The position numbers and the translations under genes were made by a program. A DNA stretch of 64,000 bases from Nitzschia sp. pyKryTriq1. Its lineage: Eukaryota > Bacillariophyta > Bacillariophyceae > Bacillariales > Bacillariaceae. The notes under the pieces are model-generated. The model was not told where the DNA came from, made no database searches, and saw only the letters and a program-made list of their open reading frames with translations. The stretch lies in NCBI GenBank assembly GCA_956465555.1, contig OY101122.1, positions 1,375,001-1,439,000 of the forward strand, in the 5' to 3' direction. Each line of letters opens with the position of its first letter. The stretch's first letter is position 1. This document shows, piece after piece, positions 53,901-64,000 of this stretch.

Positions 53901-54599
53901 TTCGTGGAAAACTGGGGAGAGCTTGTTGCAAAACTGGCTACGGGGTCATGGAACGCTCCTTTCGGCGGGTCGAGAATTTGCTTCTTGGACACTTCCCTTG
54001 TTGACTTTGTTGGAGTCGACATTGAAAAACAAGGTCAGGGCGCCGTGATTGTTTGTCTACTCTCAGCGACCATGCGGTCGGGATTTTCCCGTCTGCTCAA
54101 GAGAGTGATAGATATTGCTTCTCTGTCTAGATATACTACGCTGGAAGTCATAATTTGTGCTGACGTTGAAACTGAATCATCGCTCAATGGTATTGCAAGA
54201 CTTCAGAACGCAGTCATGCGGCACAAGGGTGTCCCCAAGACGCTCGTATCCGTCCGACTGGTATCTTCGAGATCTCTTGCGAGCTGTCTTGCAAATTCTT
54301 TGCTCCCCGAAGGAAGCTCGTCAGCATCAAGTGTCGATTTCGATTTTATTGAGCATCATATTGTGAACAAGAAAACATGGGAGCGGCTTCGATTTTTGCT
54401 GGCTATCGTCCCTAGTCTCGGCGTCTGCAAAGCTTTTGAACTCTTTCAATTTCTCGGCGACGGAGACCGAAGTGATGCATGGCTACAGCGCCTATTCGAC
54501 GGTGCCAATATTCAGCAGTCAGGAATGATAGGAGATGATATTTCTCGACAGCTCCGCATGCAACTCTCGTTTGCACTCTCGACTCCATTGGGGCGTTAG
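50987..54599 (+). CDS. large disordered protein with possible XPF-like C-terminal domain
   Basis: Exons 50987-51265, 51348-51440 and 51552-54599 (introns 82 and 111 bases, GTACGA...TTGCAG and GTAGGT...CAACAG) give 1,139 residues. The frame from 51700 to 52050 is compositionally ambiguous and may hide another intron. The N-terminus and middle are Ser/Asp-rich and disordered, with basic patches (RRERKQQRKEAKEKRREAKK, then KKRKKVKRSKKK), probably nuclear. The last about 240 residues look folded: ICFLDTSLVDFVGVDIEKQG, LEVIICADVE, VSVRLVSSRSLASCLANSLL. They finish with a helix-hairpin-helix-like ERLRFLLAIVPSLGVCKAFE. This order (degenerate nuclease-like fold, then HhH) is reminiscent of XPF-family pseudo-nucleases such as SHOC1/ZIP2. 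That assignment is a guess. Confidence 0.55.
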
Positions 54600-54650
54600 T
54601 TGCGAGTTTCCAAAAAGATGTGGGTGAATTGTCAAAATCGTCTAATATTT

Positions 54651-56777
54651 TTAGAAGATCTGAAAGGAATCGTCGCCCTGTATTAATTTCGAGTAAATCT
54701 CTTCGAGGTCGTCATCGGGTTGAATCTTTAGTTCCGGGGAGACATCTTCTGGCTCCATGCTTCGCAAAATGGCAGCTAGCTGATCGCGCTGAGCGTCGTC
54801 CGTGGGGTCTATCCGTGTACCACTCAACGGTTCCTCCTTGAAATTACTGAGCGACTCCTCGATTTCTTGCCGCACGTCTCTTGTGCTTTGTTTCCAATTT
54901 TTCATTGACAGCTCGTCGCCCCATTCGGAAGAAAGTTCGTCTTTGCTGACGGGCGGCCCAATTGTCGGAAGGAAGACTCGAGAGTACGTCTCCATGAAAG
55001 CTGTCGATAAAAGACAGGCAACTTCGGCATCACTGCCGTCCATTGACACTCGACCGGCGCCCCCGAATTCTTCGTCCACGAACCTGTCCAGCTCTGAATC
55101 GTCGTGCCGTCGCCCCAGTCCGCTGTGCGCAAAACCGTGATTTTGATTAGGGAATACCTTTACCATGAAATCTTTCACTCGCGGGTCTACTGCAAGCTGT
55201 GCTTTTAGTTTCGCTGCATCGTCTGGCGTAGCCCCATCCAATTTATCTTCTCCCGCAAAAACTGCCATCACAGCCATGCTTCGTTCTTTACCATCTTCCA
55301 CCGTGCTAGCCGTGCTTTTCTCTGCACCAAACAAAGAAGCGACATCGTATCTTGTGGGGTACCAGGCCACGGCGACTTCTGGTTCAACCGGAAGTGGACC
55401 GATGCTGCCATCGACGTCATGCACTTGGTCACGAGGGAGATAGCCTGCTGCAATTTCTAAAGCCCGTCCTCCACCGAAGCAAGTACCCCATACAACGACG
55501 GAGCTGACGCCATATTGTTCCCTCAGCACTGCAGCAGCAGCTCGGATATCAACACTGACACGTATTTCTGGGTGCTTTGATCTCCATTCTTCGTAGTCCT
55601 GTCCAGCTTCATTAAATCCCGGAGTCGTTGGGTCTTCTTTCCAAGGGTTGCCACGAAAGAGATCCGGTACCATGACGACCACAGGCTGGCATTCGAAGGC
55701 AATCTTTTCCGCCAGTGTCTTCGTATCATCCGTGAACGGACCATAGACATCACTAAGAAAAAGGACGCCTTGTACCTCTTGTGCAGACAACTGTGCTCCT
55801 GTGAGAGAGTACTTTCCCCAATCGGTGAAGTCCCGATGCAAGATATCCTTGAAAATGCCAGTTTCGTCTCCCTCTTCGATGCCCTCCTCTTCATCTCTTC
55901 GCAACGGCCGTTTTGCTGCCTGTTCACGTTTCATTTGGATCTCTCGAAGTCGTTCCTCTGGCTCACCCGTCCGATTCTTTCCACCAGCCAAGAATGGTCT
56001 GAGAGCATCCCTGCTTGCGACCACATAAGCTTGAACCTCTGTCCGATTGGACCCACGGAATTCAACAATTGTCCGAGACAGGGCATCAACCACGGGTGTT
56101 TTCCCTTCAAAATCGTCTACAATTTTGGCTTCAGAGCCCCAAACCTCAGGTTCCCTTGATTCTAAATTTTCGCTTTCTTTTATTTCAGGTTTTGCGCTTT
56201 TCATGGGGCCCGAAGACTTCACAGATTTCCCCTTATCCTCTTCGTCAAGAAACGCAGTCACGTCGATCAATTGCTTTCCTCGCTCTTCCGCAAGCTCTCT
56301 GGCTTTACTTTTGCTTGATTGGGCTTTCATGTCGTTCGATTCAGTTTCGCTCAAGATGTCTGTTTCCAATGGAATCATCATCTCCGCAACTTCATCATCA
56401 TCTTCTTCCTGCGACGATGATTCATCGTCACTGACGGATGACGGACGCAGCAATCGATCTATTAGCTCTTGCTTTTTACCGGATACCTTGAGACCACGAA
56501 GACGAAGTTGCTGTTTCAATTGTGGTACCGTCAGTGAAGTTACGAGTTCCGGGGTCATCACGCTTTCTTCGAATTCTCCAAACTCATCAAAAGCCGACGA
56601 CAATATTACTTGATGTCGGATTGTGCTGCTGCACGGCCGTCCATTGCCGCATGATCGGCTGACAAGTATCATCGGACGAGGAGTACCCGGAAATTGGACC
56701 ACAAAGGATGAAGTCAAATGTGATCCAAGCAATAGAGCAAGGAACAAAGAGTTCATGTTGTGGGATTTGATCATCAT
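54651..56777 (-). CDS. plastid-targeted SAP-domain dienelactone hydrolase
   Basis: 708 residues, single exon. The N-terminus MNSLFLALLLGSHLTSS-FVV is a signal peptide with Phe after the cut, the diatom plastid pattern. A SAP motif (VTSLTVPQLKQQLRLRGLKV, about 79-110) that usually binds DNA or RNA follows, then a long acidic linker. The hydrolase starts near GVLFLSDVYGPFTDDTKTLA. It has nucleophile elbow GTCFGGGRAL with Cys (about 431), AVFAGEDKLDGATP with the candidate Asp (about 508) and NQNHGFAHSG with His (about 547), the Cys-Asp-His triad of dienelactone hydrolases. About 100 residues of acidic C-terminal extension follow. The substrate is unknown. The SAP plus hydrolase fusion could tether the enzyme to plastid nucleic acid. 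It converges with the previous gene, 51 bases apart. Confidence 0.88.
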   Translation of the reverse strand: MMIKSHNMNSLFLALLLGSHLTSSFVVQFPGTPRPMILVSRSCGNGRPCSSTIRHQVILSSAFDEFGEFEESVMTPELVTSLTVPQLKQQLRLRGLKVSGKKQELIDRLLRPSSVSDDESSSQEEDDDEVAEMMIPLETDILSETESNDMKAQSSKSKARELAEERGKQLIDVTAFLDEEDKGKSVKSSGPMKSAKPEIKESENLESREPEVWGSEAKIVDDFEGKTPVVDALSRTIVEFRGSNRTEVQAYVVASRDALRPFLAGGKNRTGEPEERLREIQMKREQAAKRPLRRDEEEGIEEGDETGIFKDILHRDFTDWGKYSLTGAQLSAQEVQGVLFLSDVYGPFTDDTKTLAEKIAFECQPVVVMVPDLFRGNPWKEDPTTPGFNEAGQDYEEWRSKHPEIRVSVDIRAAAAVLREQYGVSSVVVWGTCFGGGRALEIAAGYLPRDQVHDVDGSIGPLPVEPEVAVAWYPTRYDVASLFGAEKSTASTVEDGKERSMAVMAVFAGEDKLDGATPDDAAKLKAQLAVDPRVKDFMVKVFPNQNHGFAHSGLGRRHDDSELDRFVDEEFGGAGRVSMDGSDAEVACLLSTAFMETYSRVFLPTIGPPVSKDELSSEWGDELSMKNWKQSTRDVRQEIEESLSNFKEEPLSGTRIDPTDDAQRDQLAAILRSMEPEDVSPELKIQPDDDLEEIYSKLIQGDDSFQIF

Positions 56778-58064
56778 TCAAAATTCGTGGAGAATATTCT
56801 GCAGTATAACTGTTTTCCTCTTCCGAATTTTCTACCGCAACTCCCTTGGATCTTGTTGAGATTGGCGGCTGGTGGGTCAAGTCTTTTAAATATCAGATCG
56901 AACCAATCAATGAAACCCTTATCGCCTCTCTAAGATCTGTCGTCGGTGTTGGCGGACTGCTTTTCTATCTATTGACGGGGCGATGAGAGTGAAAATGATG
57001 GGAGGTGATGTGTGGTAGATATCAGAATAAGAGTGCGATCGCATCGTGTGGAGAATTTTCGTCGATTGGCGACGGGCGGAGAAGGAAGAAAAGGATCATG
57101 ACCACCTGACCGACGATGACGGACACATATTGTCGACTTATTCGATCCAAATTTCAGAAACAGTTGGCCGCGCTGGCGAAGGGCGAAGAGGCACGCGGGC
57201 ACAACATTACCAGGTACAGGCGGGTAGCGGTGCTTTTATCAACTTTTATCGCCTCGCTCACGCGTGCCCGGCACGGGCTTCTGCAGTGAAACTTGGTTGG
57301 GACAAATTCGCTTATCAAAACACGTCTATTTTATTTATGGTATCAGCATGTGGTAGTGAAGTTCAGAAATTTTATTAGCTCACTAAATATCATTCCTTGA
57401 TAATATTTTGAGGATTGGAGGCTATTTTTATTAGGGAGTCTGAAAGGCGTCCGAATAATAGGCTAAAGAGCGCCCAAAAGCACACACCGAACACATACCG
57501 TTGGGCCTGCTTGGGGTTAGTGTTCGGACTTGACACCTCCTACTTCATTCGTAGCCAATCGACAGAAAAGAACGAACGGTCGTTGGCAGCACTCCGCCTC
57601 TCGGCAGTGCAACAACGCGAAACGCGGAACACGAAACACTCTACCCGCCGGTACAAGTACAGTATGGTACAAAATAATACTATCAACTGTCAATAACAAG
57701 AATGGAAAAAAGGAATCAATTGGTTGGAGGGCTTGAATCTCGTTCAAATCAGTGAAAGTGCAGACAGACACTACCATCAAAAGCCATCTCCCGCTTCTTC
57801 AAGGTTCTCGAGTAACAAAGCTACAGTCCCAGTCAGTCCGTACCTTGCTTGCCTGCTTGAACAAACCTATTCCGAAAAAGACGTCTTTTGATTTGGAAGG
57901 TCCTCGTTGCTTCTCTAGAGAGAGCAGATATTTTAGATAGAGCAGAGTGTCAGCTTCTTCACATTTCAGCTGTTGACACTACCTTCCTCTATATCGGTGG
58001 GTTGGAGTGTATTTTGATTATATTGGATTCGGTCGGATCGATAGTGCTTGGTTGATACCACAGT
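56778..58064. other. long intergenic region, no gene seen
   Basis: Divergent upstream DNA of the SAP-hydrolase and GAF-kinase genes. Short frames at 57046-57378 (GTG start) and 57415-57696 have no domain. A GGTACAAGTACAGTATGGTAC tract lies near 57650. Confidence 0.55.
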
Positions 58065-60424
58065 ATGAATATGATGTCAGCTCCTCCTGTTCACCCCCAC
58101 CAAGCGGGGGCGAAACCTCAGTTTGTTGGGAGTCCTCCGAACATGGTGGGACCACAAAGTAGTGGCCAGATGTCATCTAGCCTGCCGACTGCAATGGGGG
58201 CACACCCAATGTCTGCCGGGGAGATGATGCGCACAGCTGCAAGTCCTCCCGAATACACGCAAATGGCTCCACAAAACACTGCACCACCCATGGGCTCCGC
58301 GGCGTCGTACCCTTGGACTGTAGGCAGCACTGATGGGGCATTTGCGAGGTTGACGCTGCAGCAGCAACAGCATTCGTTTGGCAGTAGTCCGCCGGGAACC
58401 TCGCCTCAGAATGGAGGGGCTGCAATCGGAGCTGCAGGAGAAGCAACCAACAATCTCGCCGCCCTGGCTGCTGTGCAGTCGGGGAAGTCTCTGTACCATG
58501 ATCGCTTATTTCACCAGCCATCGTCGTCAGTCGAGTCTGTTCTGGCAGCTTCGTGCGATGTCATGGGATTCGATATTGCGGAAATGTGGCTGCGCACGGG
58601 GCCCAAGACCCATCAACTGACGAATTCGCATCTACGGCCAACAGCTTTGGAAGATAGTGTGCGAAAGGAATTAGTGGATGTCTACTATGGTGACAGGAGC
58701 AGCGAACGCACGCATCGATTGTCTCCCGCCCTGTGTAAACGTGCCAAGGACGCGAAAGACGTCGTATGGGTAACGGCACACACGTCGCATGGAGCAGAAG
58801 CGCTTCGATGCAGCCTCAATAATGTTCGTACGGCAGTCGCCGTCCCTGTGTGTCATGAAGCCTCCAATACCAACATTACCATTATCTATTTTTCTATTCG
58901 AAGGTACGTACGACACGCAAAACACGTAAACTTTCGAGATGACGAGTTCCTTCTGTGTTCCGACCAACCAACCTTGTTTTGTTCCTGACTTTTTTCTTGG
59001 ACATCACTTTAATTTTTTGTCACAACGACGTAGAATCATCATGAGACCAACAGCAGTGGAATTTTTGGTGCACATGTCCCTGTGTGCAGCAGTCAGCGCG
59101 GTGAACTCACTCGCCGAGGACGGTTTAATTGATCGTAGCCCCATCGGCAAGGAAGATTCAGCCGGTCGATCAGGAGTTCCTATTTCTCAGTCGGAGCATG
59201 TGGATTCGGGTGTTCGGCAAACCGTCCGTCATCCACGCGCAGAACACACTTCCATTACTGGAGCGAAACTCGACTTGCAGTGGCGGCAATTGCAAAATGT
59301 GGAATACTTGACCGATGGAGGAAATAGTTGGATCCATACGGCCGTCTTCAACGGGAAAGCGATTGTTGTCAAGACGCTGAAACCTGAATGCCAAGATTTG
59401 GCGTTGGCAATCAATGAAATCGAAGGAGAACTTGGTACGTCATGGCACTGTAGCACTGACTGTTCCTGTCCTCATGTTGGGATTGGTCTACGTGCGCGCA
59501 GTCTGGAGGTGCTGGAATTCAACTGTGCTCATTGTTTGTTTGTGTATTGTGTGATACAGATATTCATTCGAGATTAAATCATCCAAATATTGTTGGTTTG
59601 ATCGGAGCCGGTTTGACAAGTAAGGGCGTGCGATTTGTGGTGCTGGAGAGATTAGATGGTGGAACATTGACGCAGATGTTGGGTTACGACACTCGTATCC
59701 GTGATAGACGGCGCCGATTTTGGCGCAAAAAGCAATTCCCGTATTTGGACGTTCTCCGCATTGCCCGAGGTATGGCAAGTGCCATGCAGTATTGCCACGA
59801 ACAAGCAGTGCCAGGAAGCATGGTGTTACATCGAGATCTGAAACCCGATAATGTTGGTAAGTCGAAAAACTGTACAGTCAATGCCTGAATGGAAGGATCC
59901 AATCTTCAAAAACAACAACAACTAACAACGTCTTCTATGCATCAGGCTTTGCCTTGGATGGTACGGTGAAAATTCTCGATTTCGGTTTGGCTAGAATTCT
60001 CGAGAATGCCGATCCGATGTCCAATGAAAAGTATTCGATGAGTGGAGAGACTGGTTCTTTGAGGTATATGGCGCCTGAGGTCGCGGAGACTCTTCCCTAC
60101 AATCACAAAGCAGATGTATATTCGTTTGGAATCATCTTTTGGGAATTGAATGCGGGAAAGAAACCGTTTGTCGGCCTCAATCGGGAGCTATTCTATGAGC
60201 GTGTGGTCCATGGCGGTGAGCGCCCGCCTTTGAACAAAAAGTGGCCTCCCGAGCTTTGCAAGCTCATCACCGACTGCTGGGATACTGAAATTGACAATAG
60301 GCCGACATTTGGCCAAGTTGTGGAGAGGATCGACGAAATGCTGTCACGGGAGAAGGAAGGAGGCAAGAAGAGCATTACTCGACGAATCTCCCATCTGATC
60401 GATCGGCATTCCACCTGGTTCTAA
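58065..60424 (+). CDS. GAF-domain protein kinase (tyrosine-kinase-like group)
   Basis: Exons 58065-58903, 59034-59434, 59560-59856 and 59946-60424 give 671 residues with all phases joining. The first about 160 residues are Pro/Gln/Met-rich and disordered. Residues about 165-330 look like a GAF sensor domain: SSSVESVLAASCDVMGFDIA, WLRTGPKTHQL, NNVRTAVAVPVCHE, ITIIYFSIRR. The kinase domain starts near residue 358 with an unusual glycine loop (YLTDGGNSWIHTAVFNGKAI) and VVKTLK lysine. LNHPNIVGLIGAG, HRDLKPDN (about 503), DFGLARIL (about 523) and GSLRYMAPEV follow, closest to TKL/Raf-like kinases. The C-terminus has KKSITRRISHLIDRH, a basic tail. GAF-kinases are familiar from plants and algae; the ligand or light sense here is unknown. 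Confidence 0.86.
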
Positions 60425-60712
60425 TAAGTGCTACTCCTCTCTTGAAAGAAAGTACGAAATACGCTACTGTATGGATTCTCAGATAGTCTACGAATATCTG
60501 AGTTTTCCAATCAAATTACAGTACTGTCTGCAAGTGGCGAAGCGACGTCTGTCAGAAACTACTTTCCTTTTGGACAGTCTCGGCGAGGTACTCAACGCTG
60601 CTTTTGCTCTCGCTACTACCGGTATGAGAGAGTACCCGTAGTCTACAGTAGAGTACGAGTAGAATGGTCAAATCTAATGCAAATTCAAAATTAGACTACT
60701 AGTAGAGCCCCC

Positions 60713-63700
60713 TTACGTAAATGCAGGTGCTCCAGTGACCCAGTCAGACTTGCCCTCTCGCTGCTTCCACGGTTTGGAGATCTTCATACATCTTGAAGCC
60801 TTGATAGACGCTTCGATTTTCATTGCGTGAAGAGAACGGACTTTGCGATATTTTGGCACCCACTGGTCCATGGGTACTGCAAAATTTCGAATGCTTGTCA
60901 TTTCTACCACGCCATCCCTAACCAAAGCCAGTAAGGAATTCACAATGATGTCAACGTTGAAGCATCCTCGAATCAACGCCAAGTCAGGCGAAAAGGTCTC
61001 CCATGGATGGCCCTGCACTTCCAGCATGACTTCTTCCGCAGTCAATGTCCCGTCACCCAACGAGCGAAGGACAATGTCACGCATTGCCTGCTTCAAGTCT
61101 TCAGGGAGGTTCTCAAAGTTCAGAAACTTGGGGAATTGTCCCACGTTGCTGGAGGGTACTTGCACGGGCTGTCCCACACTACCCAATTCAGCCCATAGCT
61201 CAGAGTTACTCAAGACATCGAAGATGCTTGGCGGCTTTTCCTCTTCGGTGGCATTGGCCTTTGTAAAATTAGAGCTTCTAGGGAGGAAACAGCTCGATTT
61301 TGAGTACATCACCGTTGGGTATGGATTCTCGACCTCATCGACGGGGCGCATGAACAAGGATTCAGCTGCACGAGAACGCTCCGACATCGGTCGGTTGTGT
61401 TTCTTTCCGTTACCGAAGATCATAGCACGGTATGAATACTTGCCAGCGCCAGCTCCGAACATGCCAGCATAACCACCAACTTCGTGGTGAGTCGCATCGG
61501 CCTTGTCCTCGGGAGCGTCACAGCTCGCGGAATCTGGATTCCAGGTGTTCATCAAGCAGTACCAAGTATCTGGTAGTTCATCGGCAGAGATATGAGGGGG
61601 AAGCTTACGCCATTTCTCACACTTCTCGCATTGCACCCATTCAACATTATCCGCAGCTCCTTTCTCTTTCTGAGGAGTTTGGTTTCGAGCAGGTCTCCCT
61701 CTCTTCCTGCCCGGCTTCTTGGGTGCCTCAGTTTCGGGTACCGGTGTCGGTTCCGGAGCTGGCGCCTCAACGACTTCCAGTGGTGGCTGCTGCTGTTGCT
61801 TGACCTTCTTGCCCTTTTTCTCTGGCTTCGTGACACTTGGCTCGGAAAACACAGCCTGTGCTTCTTCCATGCCAATAGGCGAGGCTCTCTTGGATTCAGA
61901 CTTCTCCTTCTTCACCACCTTAGTTGGTTTGGGACTGCTCGAAGCGAGCAATTCTTTCTTGTTTTCAGACACAGCTTCTTCGGGCGCTACCACAGCTTCG
62001 GCTGCCTGTTTCTCGGCGAGGCGCTGTTGCTTTGCCCGCTTTCGGGCCTTTCGCCATTCCTTGGCTGCCTGCTTTGCGGTTTGCTCAGGAGCATTGCAAT
62101 TGTTGCGCTTTGGGTCGTACGTGTTCAAATGACAGTACCAATGCTTAGGCAAAGAAGATATTTTGATGTGGCTGGGCAGAATACGCCATTTGGCGCAGCT
62201 GTCACACTGAACCCACTGTCTGTCATCGACTGACTCGTCCGACTGTTCGCCTTCTTCATCACCCGTTCTCTTCCGTTTCTTCTTTTTCTTGACCGATTCG
62301 GGACCCTTATCGTCCTGCTTGGGGTTCATCTTCTCCTTCGCTTGCTGAGCGGCTCGGCGACCGGAGCGCATACTCGGGAGCGACTCGGCCGAGCCCTTGG
62401 ATCGGGGCAACGATTGCTTGTCCACGGCGCCAGCTGAAATATCTTCACTCGCTGGAGTTTCGGGATTGAAATCTTCCGCATCTTCTGTAGCACCTTCACG
62501 CATCGAAACAACGCCTTTCGCTCGGCTTGGGCTGGTGGGCACTGTATCTACAATCATTCCACTTCCAGTGGCGGTAGAATCTGCATCTCTCGAATCCGCG
62601 GTTGGTAAAGGTGACTGGCTACGGGGAACAGGAGACTTGCGATCCTTCGCTACAGGACTGCTTGCTCTCTCTTTCTTCTTCTTGAGTTTTGGCAAGAGAA
62701 GGTGCTCATCGTCTTCGATCTCAGGCTTCCGCAGACTAATCGAAATCGTGGTGTTTGACTTTTTCTCGCCTCCGTCCATATGCTCGGGATCAGCAAGAGC
62801 CCCCAGCGCCTCAACGGCTCCTTGGACGTCGACAGACTTGTCGCTGATAGCATCTTCCACTTGCGACATGGAAAGATCTGATTTGTCATCATCGGCCTCG
62901 CCTTTCTTTAGATGAATCCTCTTCTTCGACGGCTGGTCCTCAGATGCCATGTCCGCCGCTTCACGCTTTCTCTTGGCCTTTCTCTTGAGCTGAATAGACT
63001 TGACTTTTCTTTCCGTGATGGGAGTATCAGCAAAGAGCTCCTCTTCGGAATCCGAGTCAGTTGTTTTCGGTGTCTTCATTTCAACGTCCTTCTCCAACTT
63101 GGCGTTCGAAATCCGAATGGTCAGATTGCGTTTTGGTGTAGTGGGAGATTCCGCTTGAAGAACACCTTCGGCTCCAGGCTTTGAAAGCTCAACAGCCTTA
63201 TCCACATCTTGAGTTTTGGCGTCGGACGAAGAAGGTGGCTCTGATATCTTGTCCGTAGTGGTGCTAGCTTCCGGTTGAGGTTCCACCCCCTTCGTATTGG
63301 CGGCGTCGGCGTCGGCGTCAGCAGAAATCTCCCCCGCTTCGGAAGTCTCTAGTAGTCCGGTATCGCCCTTTTCGGTCGGTTTCAGAGCTTCCGTGGCGGA
63401 CTCCGCTTTTGCTCGCGATGCGAATGATAGCCCCGGCGATACTTCGCCCTCTTCTGGAGAGCCCAAATTACGCGGGAGATGCCCCTGTTCTGCAGCCGCA
63501 ATCGCAGATGCAATTATAGTTCCAGTCGACTTTGGTGCCGGTGTACTCATTGCTCCAGGTTCCTTCTCGTCAGGCTTGGTGGCTGGAATGAGGTCCGTTG
63601 CAGGCTTCGAATTTTCTTCGGGTGATACACTTTCTGATTGAGCTGTATCACCCTTGCTCGGCTGCGTCTCCTCATTTGCAGAGACCGGTTCCGATGTCTT

Positions 63701-64000
63701 CTCTTCGACGTCCATAGGAGACTCTTCCTTAGCTTCTGTCGAATCGTCCTGATTTGACGTTGGAATCATCACCGAATCAGAAGTCTTCTGGGCAGCCTCC
63801 GGAGCTTCGGTGGCATTCGCAGCACTTGGTTTGGAATCTTCATCTACATCCACTTGCAGCTCCTGTTCCTCCTCTTCTTCATGCACATCCTCCTCTCTTT
63901 GGGGAGGAATGAATCTATCGGCGGGGACCTGGTGTCTTCCATTGAATGCATCGTCGACTACGACATCTTTGTCGGGGAATTTGGAAATCTCGGATGTTCC
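60713..64000 (-). CDS. protein with two CW-type zinc fingers, 5' end beyond the window
   Basis: The minus-strand frame is open from the right edge to TAA at 60713, at least 1,095 residues; the start lies outside. Two CW domains, which read histone H3K4 methylation in other proteins, are clear. The first, at about 62075-62215, is QWVQCDSCAKWRILPSHIK followed by WYCHLNTYDPKRNNC. The second, at about 61505-61650, is EWVQCEKCEKWRKLPPHIS followed by WYCLMNTWNPDSASC. All four zinc cysteines and the aromatic cage Trps are kept in both. The rest is Glu/Lys/Ser-rich with AT-hook-like KKPGRKRGRPARN between the CW domains. The last about 150 residues resemble a winged-helix fold (DIVLRSLGDGTLTAEEVMLE). 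A chromatin role is inferred; its partners are unknown. Confidence 0.88.
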   Translation of the reverse strand, partial: GTSEISKFPDKDVVVDDAFNGRHQVPADRFIPPQREEDVHEEEEEQELQVDVDEDSKPSAANATEAPEAAQKTSDSVMIPTSNQDDSTEAKEESPMDVEEKTSEPVSANEETQPSKGDTAQSESVSPEENSKPATDLIPATKPDEKEPGAMSTPAPKSTGTIIASAIAAAEQGHLPRNLGSPEEGEVSPGLSFASRAKAESATEALKPTEKGDTGLLETSEAGEISADADADAANTKGVEPQPEASTTTDKISEPPSSSDAKTQDVDKAVELSKPGAEGVLQAESPTTPKRNLTIRISNAKLEKDVEMKTPKTTDSDSEEELFADTPITERKVKSIQLKRKAKRKREAADMASEDQPSKKRIHLKKGEADDDKSDLSMSQVEDAISDKSVDVQGAVEALGALADPEHMDGGEKKSNTTISISLRKPEIEDDEHLLLPKLKKKKERASSPVAKDRKSPVPRSQSPLPTADSRDADSTATGSGMIVDTVPTSPSRAKGVVSMREGATEDAEDFNPETPASEDISAGAVDKQSLPRSKGSAESLPSMRSGRRAAQQAKEKMNPKQDDKGPESVKKKKKRKRTGDEEGEQSDESVDDRQWVQCDSCAKWRILPSHIKISSLPKHWYCHLNTYDPKRNNCNAPEQTAKQAAKEWRKARKRAKQQRLAEKQAAEAVVAPEEAVSENKKELLASSSPKPTKVVKKEKSESKRASPIGMEEAQAVFSEPSVTKPEKKGKKVKQQQQPPLEVVEAPAPEPTPVPETEAPKKPGRKRGRPARNQTPQKEKGAADNVEWVQCEKCEKWRKLPPHISADELPDTWYCLMNTWNPDSASCDAPEDKADATHHEVGGYAGMFGAGAGKYSYRAMIFGNGKKHNRPMSERSRAAESLFMRPVDEVENPYPTVMYSKSSCFLPRSSNFTKANATEEEKPPSIFDVLSNSELWAELGSVGQPVQVPSSNVGQFPKFLNFENLPEDLKQAMRDIVLRSLGDGTLTAEEVMLEVQGHPWETFSPDLALIRGCFNVDIIVNSLLALVRDGVVEMTSIRNFAVPMDQWVPKYRKVRSLHAMKIEASIKASRCMKISKPWKQREGKSDWVTGAPAFT

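Overview
The window looks like nuclear DNA of a photosynthetic stramenopile, most probably a diatom; pennate is a guess from the overall gene set. Supporting features are GT-AG introns of about 75-260 bases, compact genes on both strands, and ER-signal-plus-Phe type plastid presequences (1577, 32739, 54651). There is also a thylakoid-type twin-arginine presequence, a 7-hydroxymethyl-chlorophyll a reductase, a transmembrane LRR protein of the type expanded in diatoms, and a Copia fossil. I did not identify the species.

Layout. 0-10 kb: ribosomal protein L28, a lumen-targeted DUF6816 protein with an in-frame TAG, an acidic protein with a USP8/AMSH-type dimerisation domain, a broken Copia fragment, and a PUS7/TruD pseudouridine synthase. 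10-21 kb: a small acidic protein, a decayed AP-endonuclease gene next to MCM3, a small membrane protein, a palindromic MITE, a Polo-like kinase, and proteasome subunit RPN10. 21-31 kb: a 163-base direct repeat, the LRR membrane protein, two unrecognised proteins, an ankyrin protein, a PhyH-type dioxygenase, and a glutaredoxin-like protein that has lost its active-site cysteines. 31-40 kb: a gene-poor stretch, a saccharopine-dehydrogenase-like oxidoreductase, a 362-base tandem array with four hairpins per unit, SmD2, RPS6, and an 861-base fold-back element. 40-51 kb: a folate/biopterin-type transporter, a CLC chloride channel or antiporter, a J-domain protein, a membrane-anchored kinase-like protein, splicing factor YJU2 and HCAR. 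51-64 kb: a 1,139-residue protein with a possible XPF-like C-terminus, a plastid SAP plus dienelactone-hydrolase protein, a GAF-kinase, and a protein with two CW zinc fingers that runs off the right edge.

Most genes are unlinked housekeeping functions: translation, replication, splicing, proteolysis, cell cycle and chlorophyll turnover. I see no operon-like or defence-island grouping. The non-routine content lies in the intergenic DNA: recurrent GTAC-rich palindromes, three different palindromic or tandem repeat types, and several host genes with altered key residues or broken frames. Introns were placed by eye from GT-AG sites, frame continuity and family similarity recalled from memory. No database search was run.
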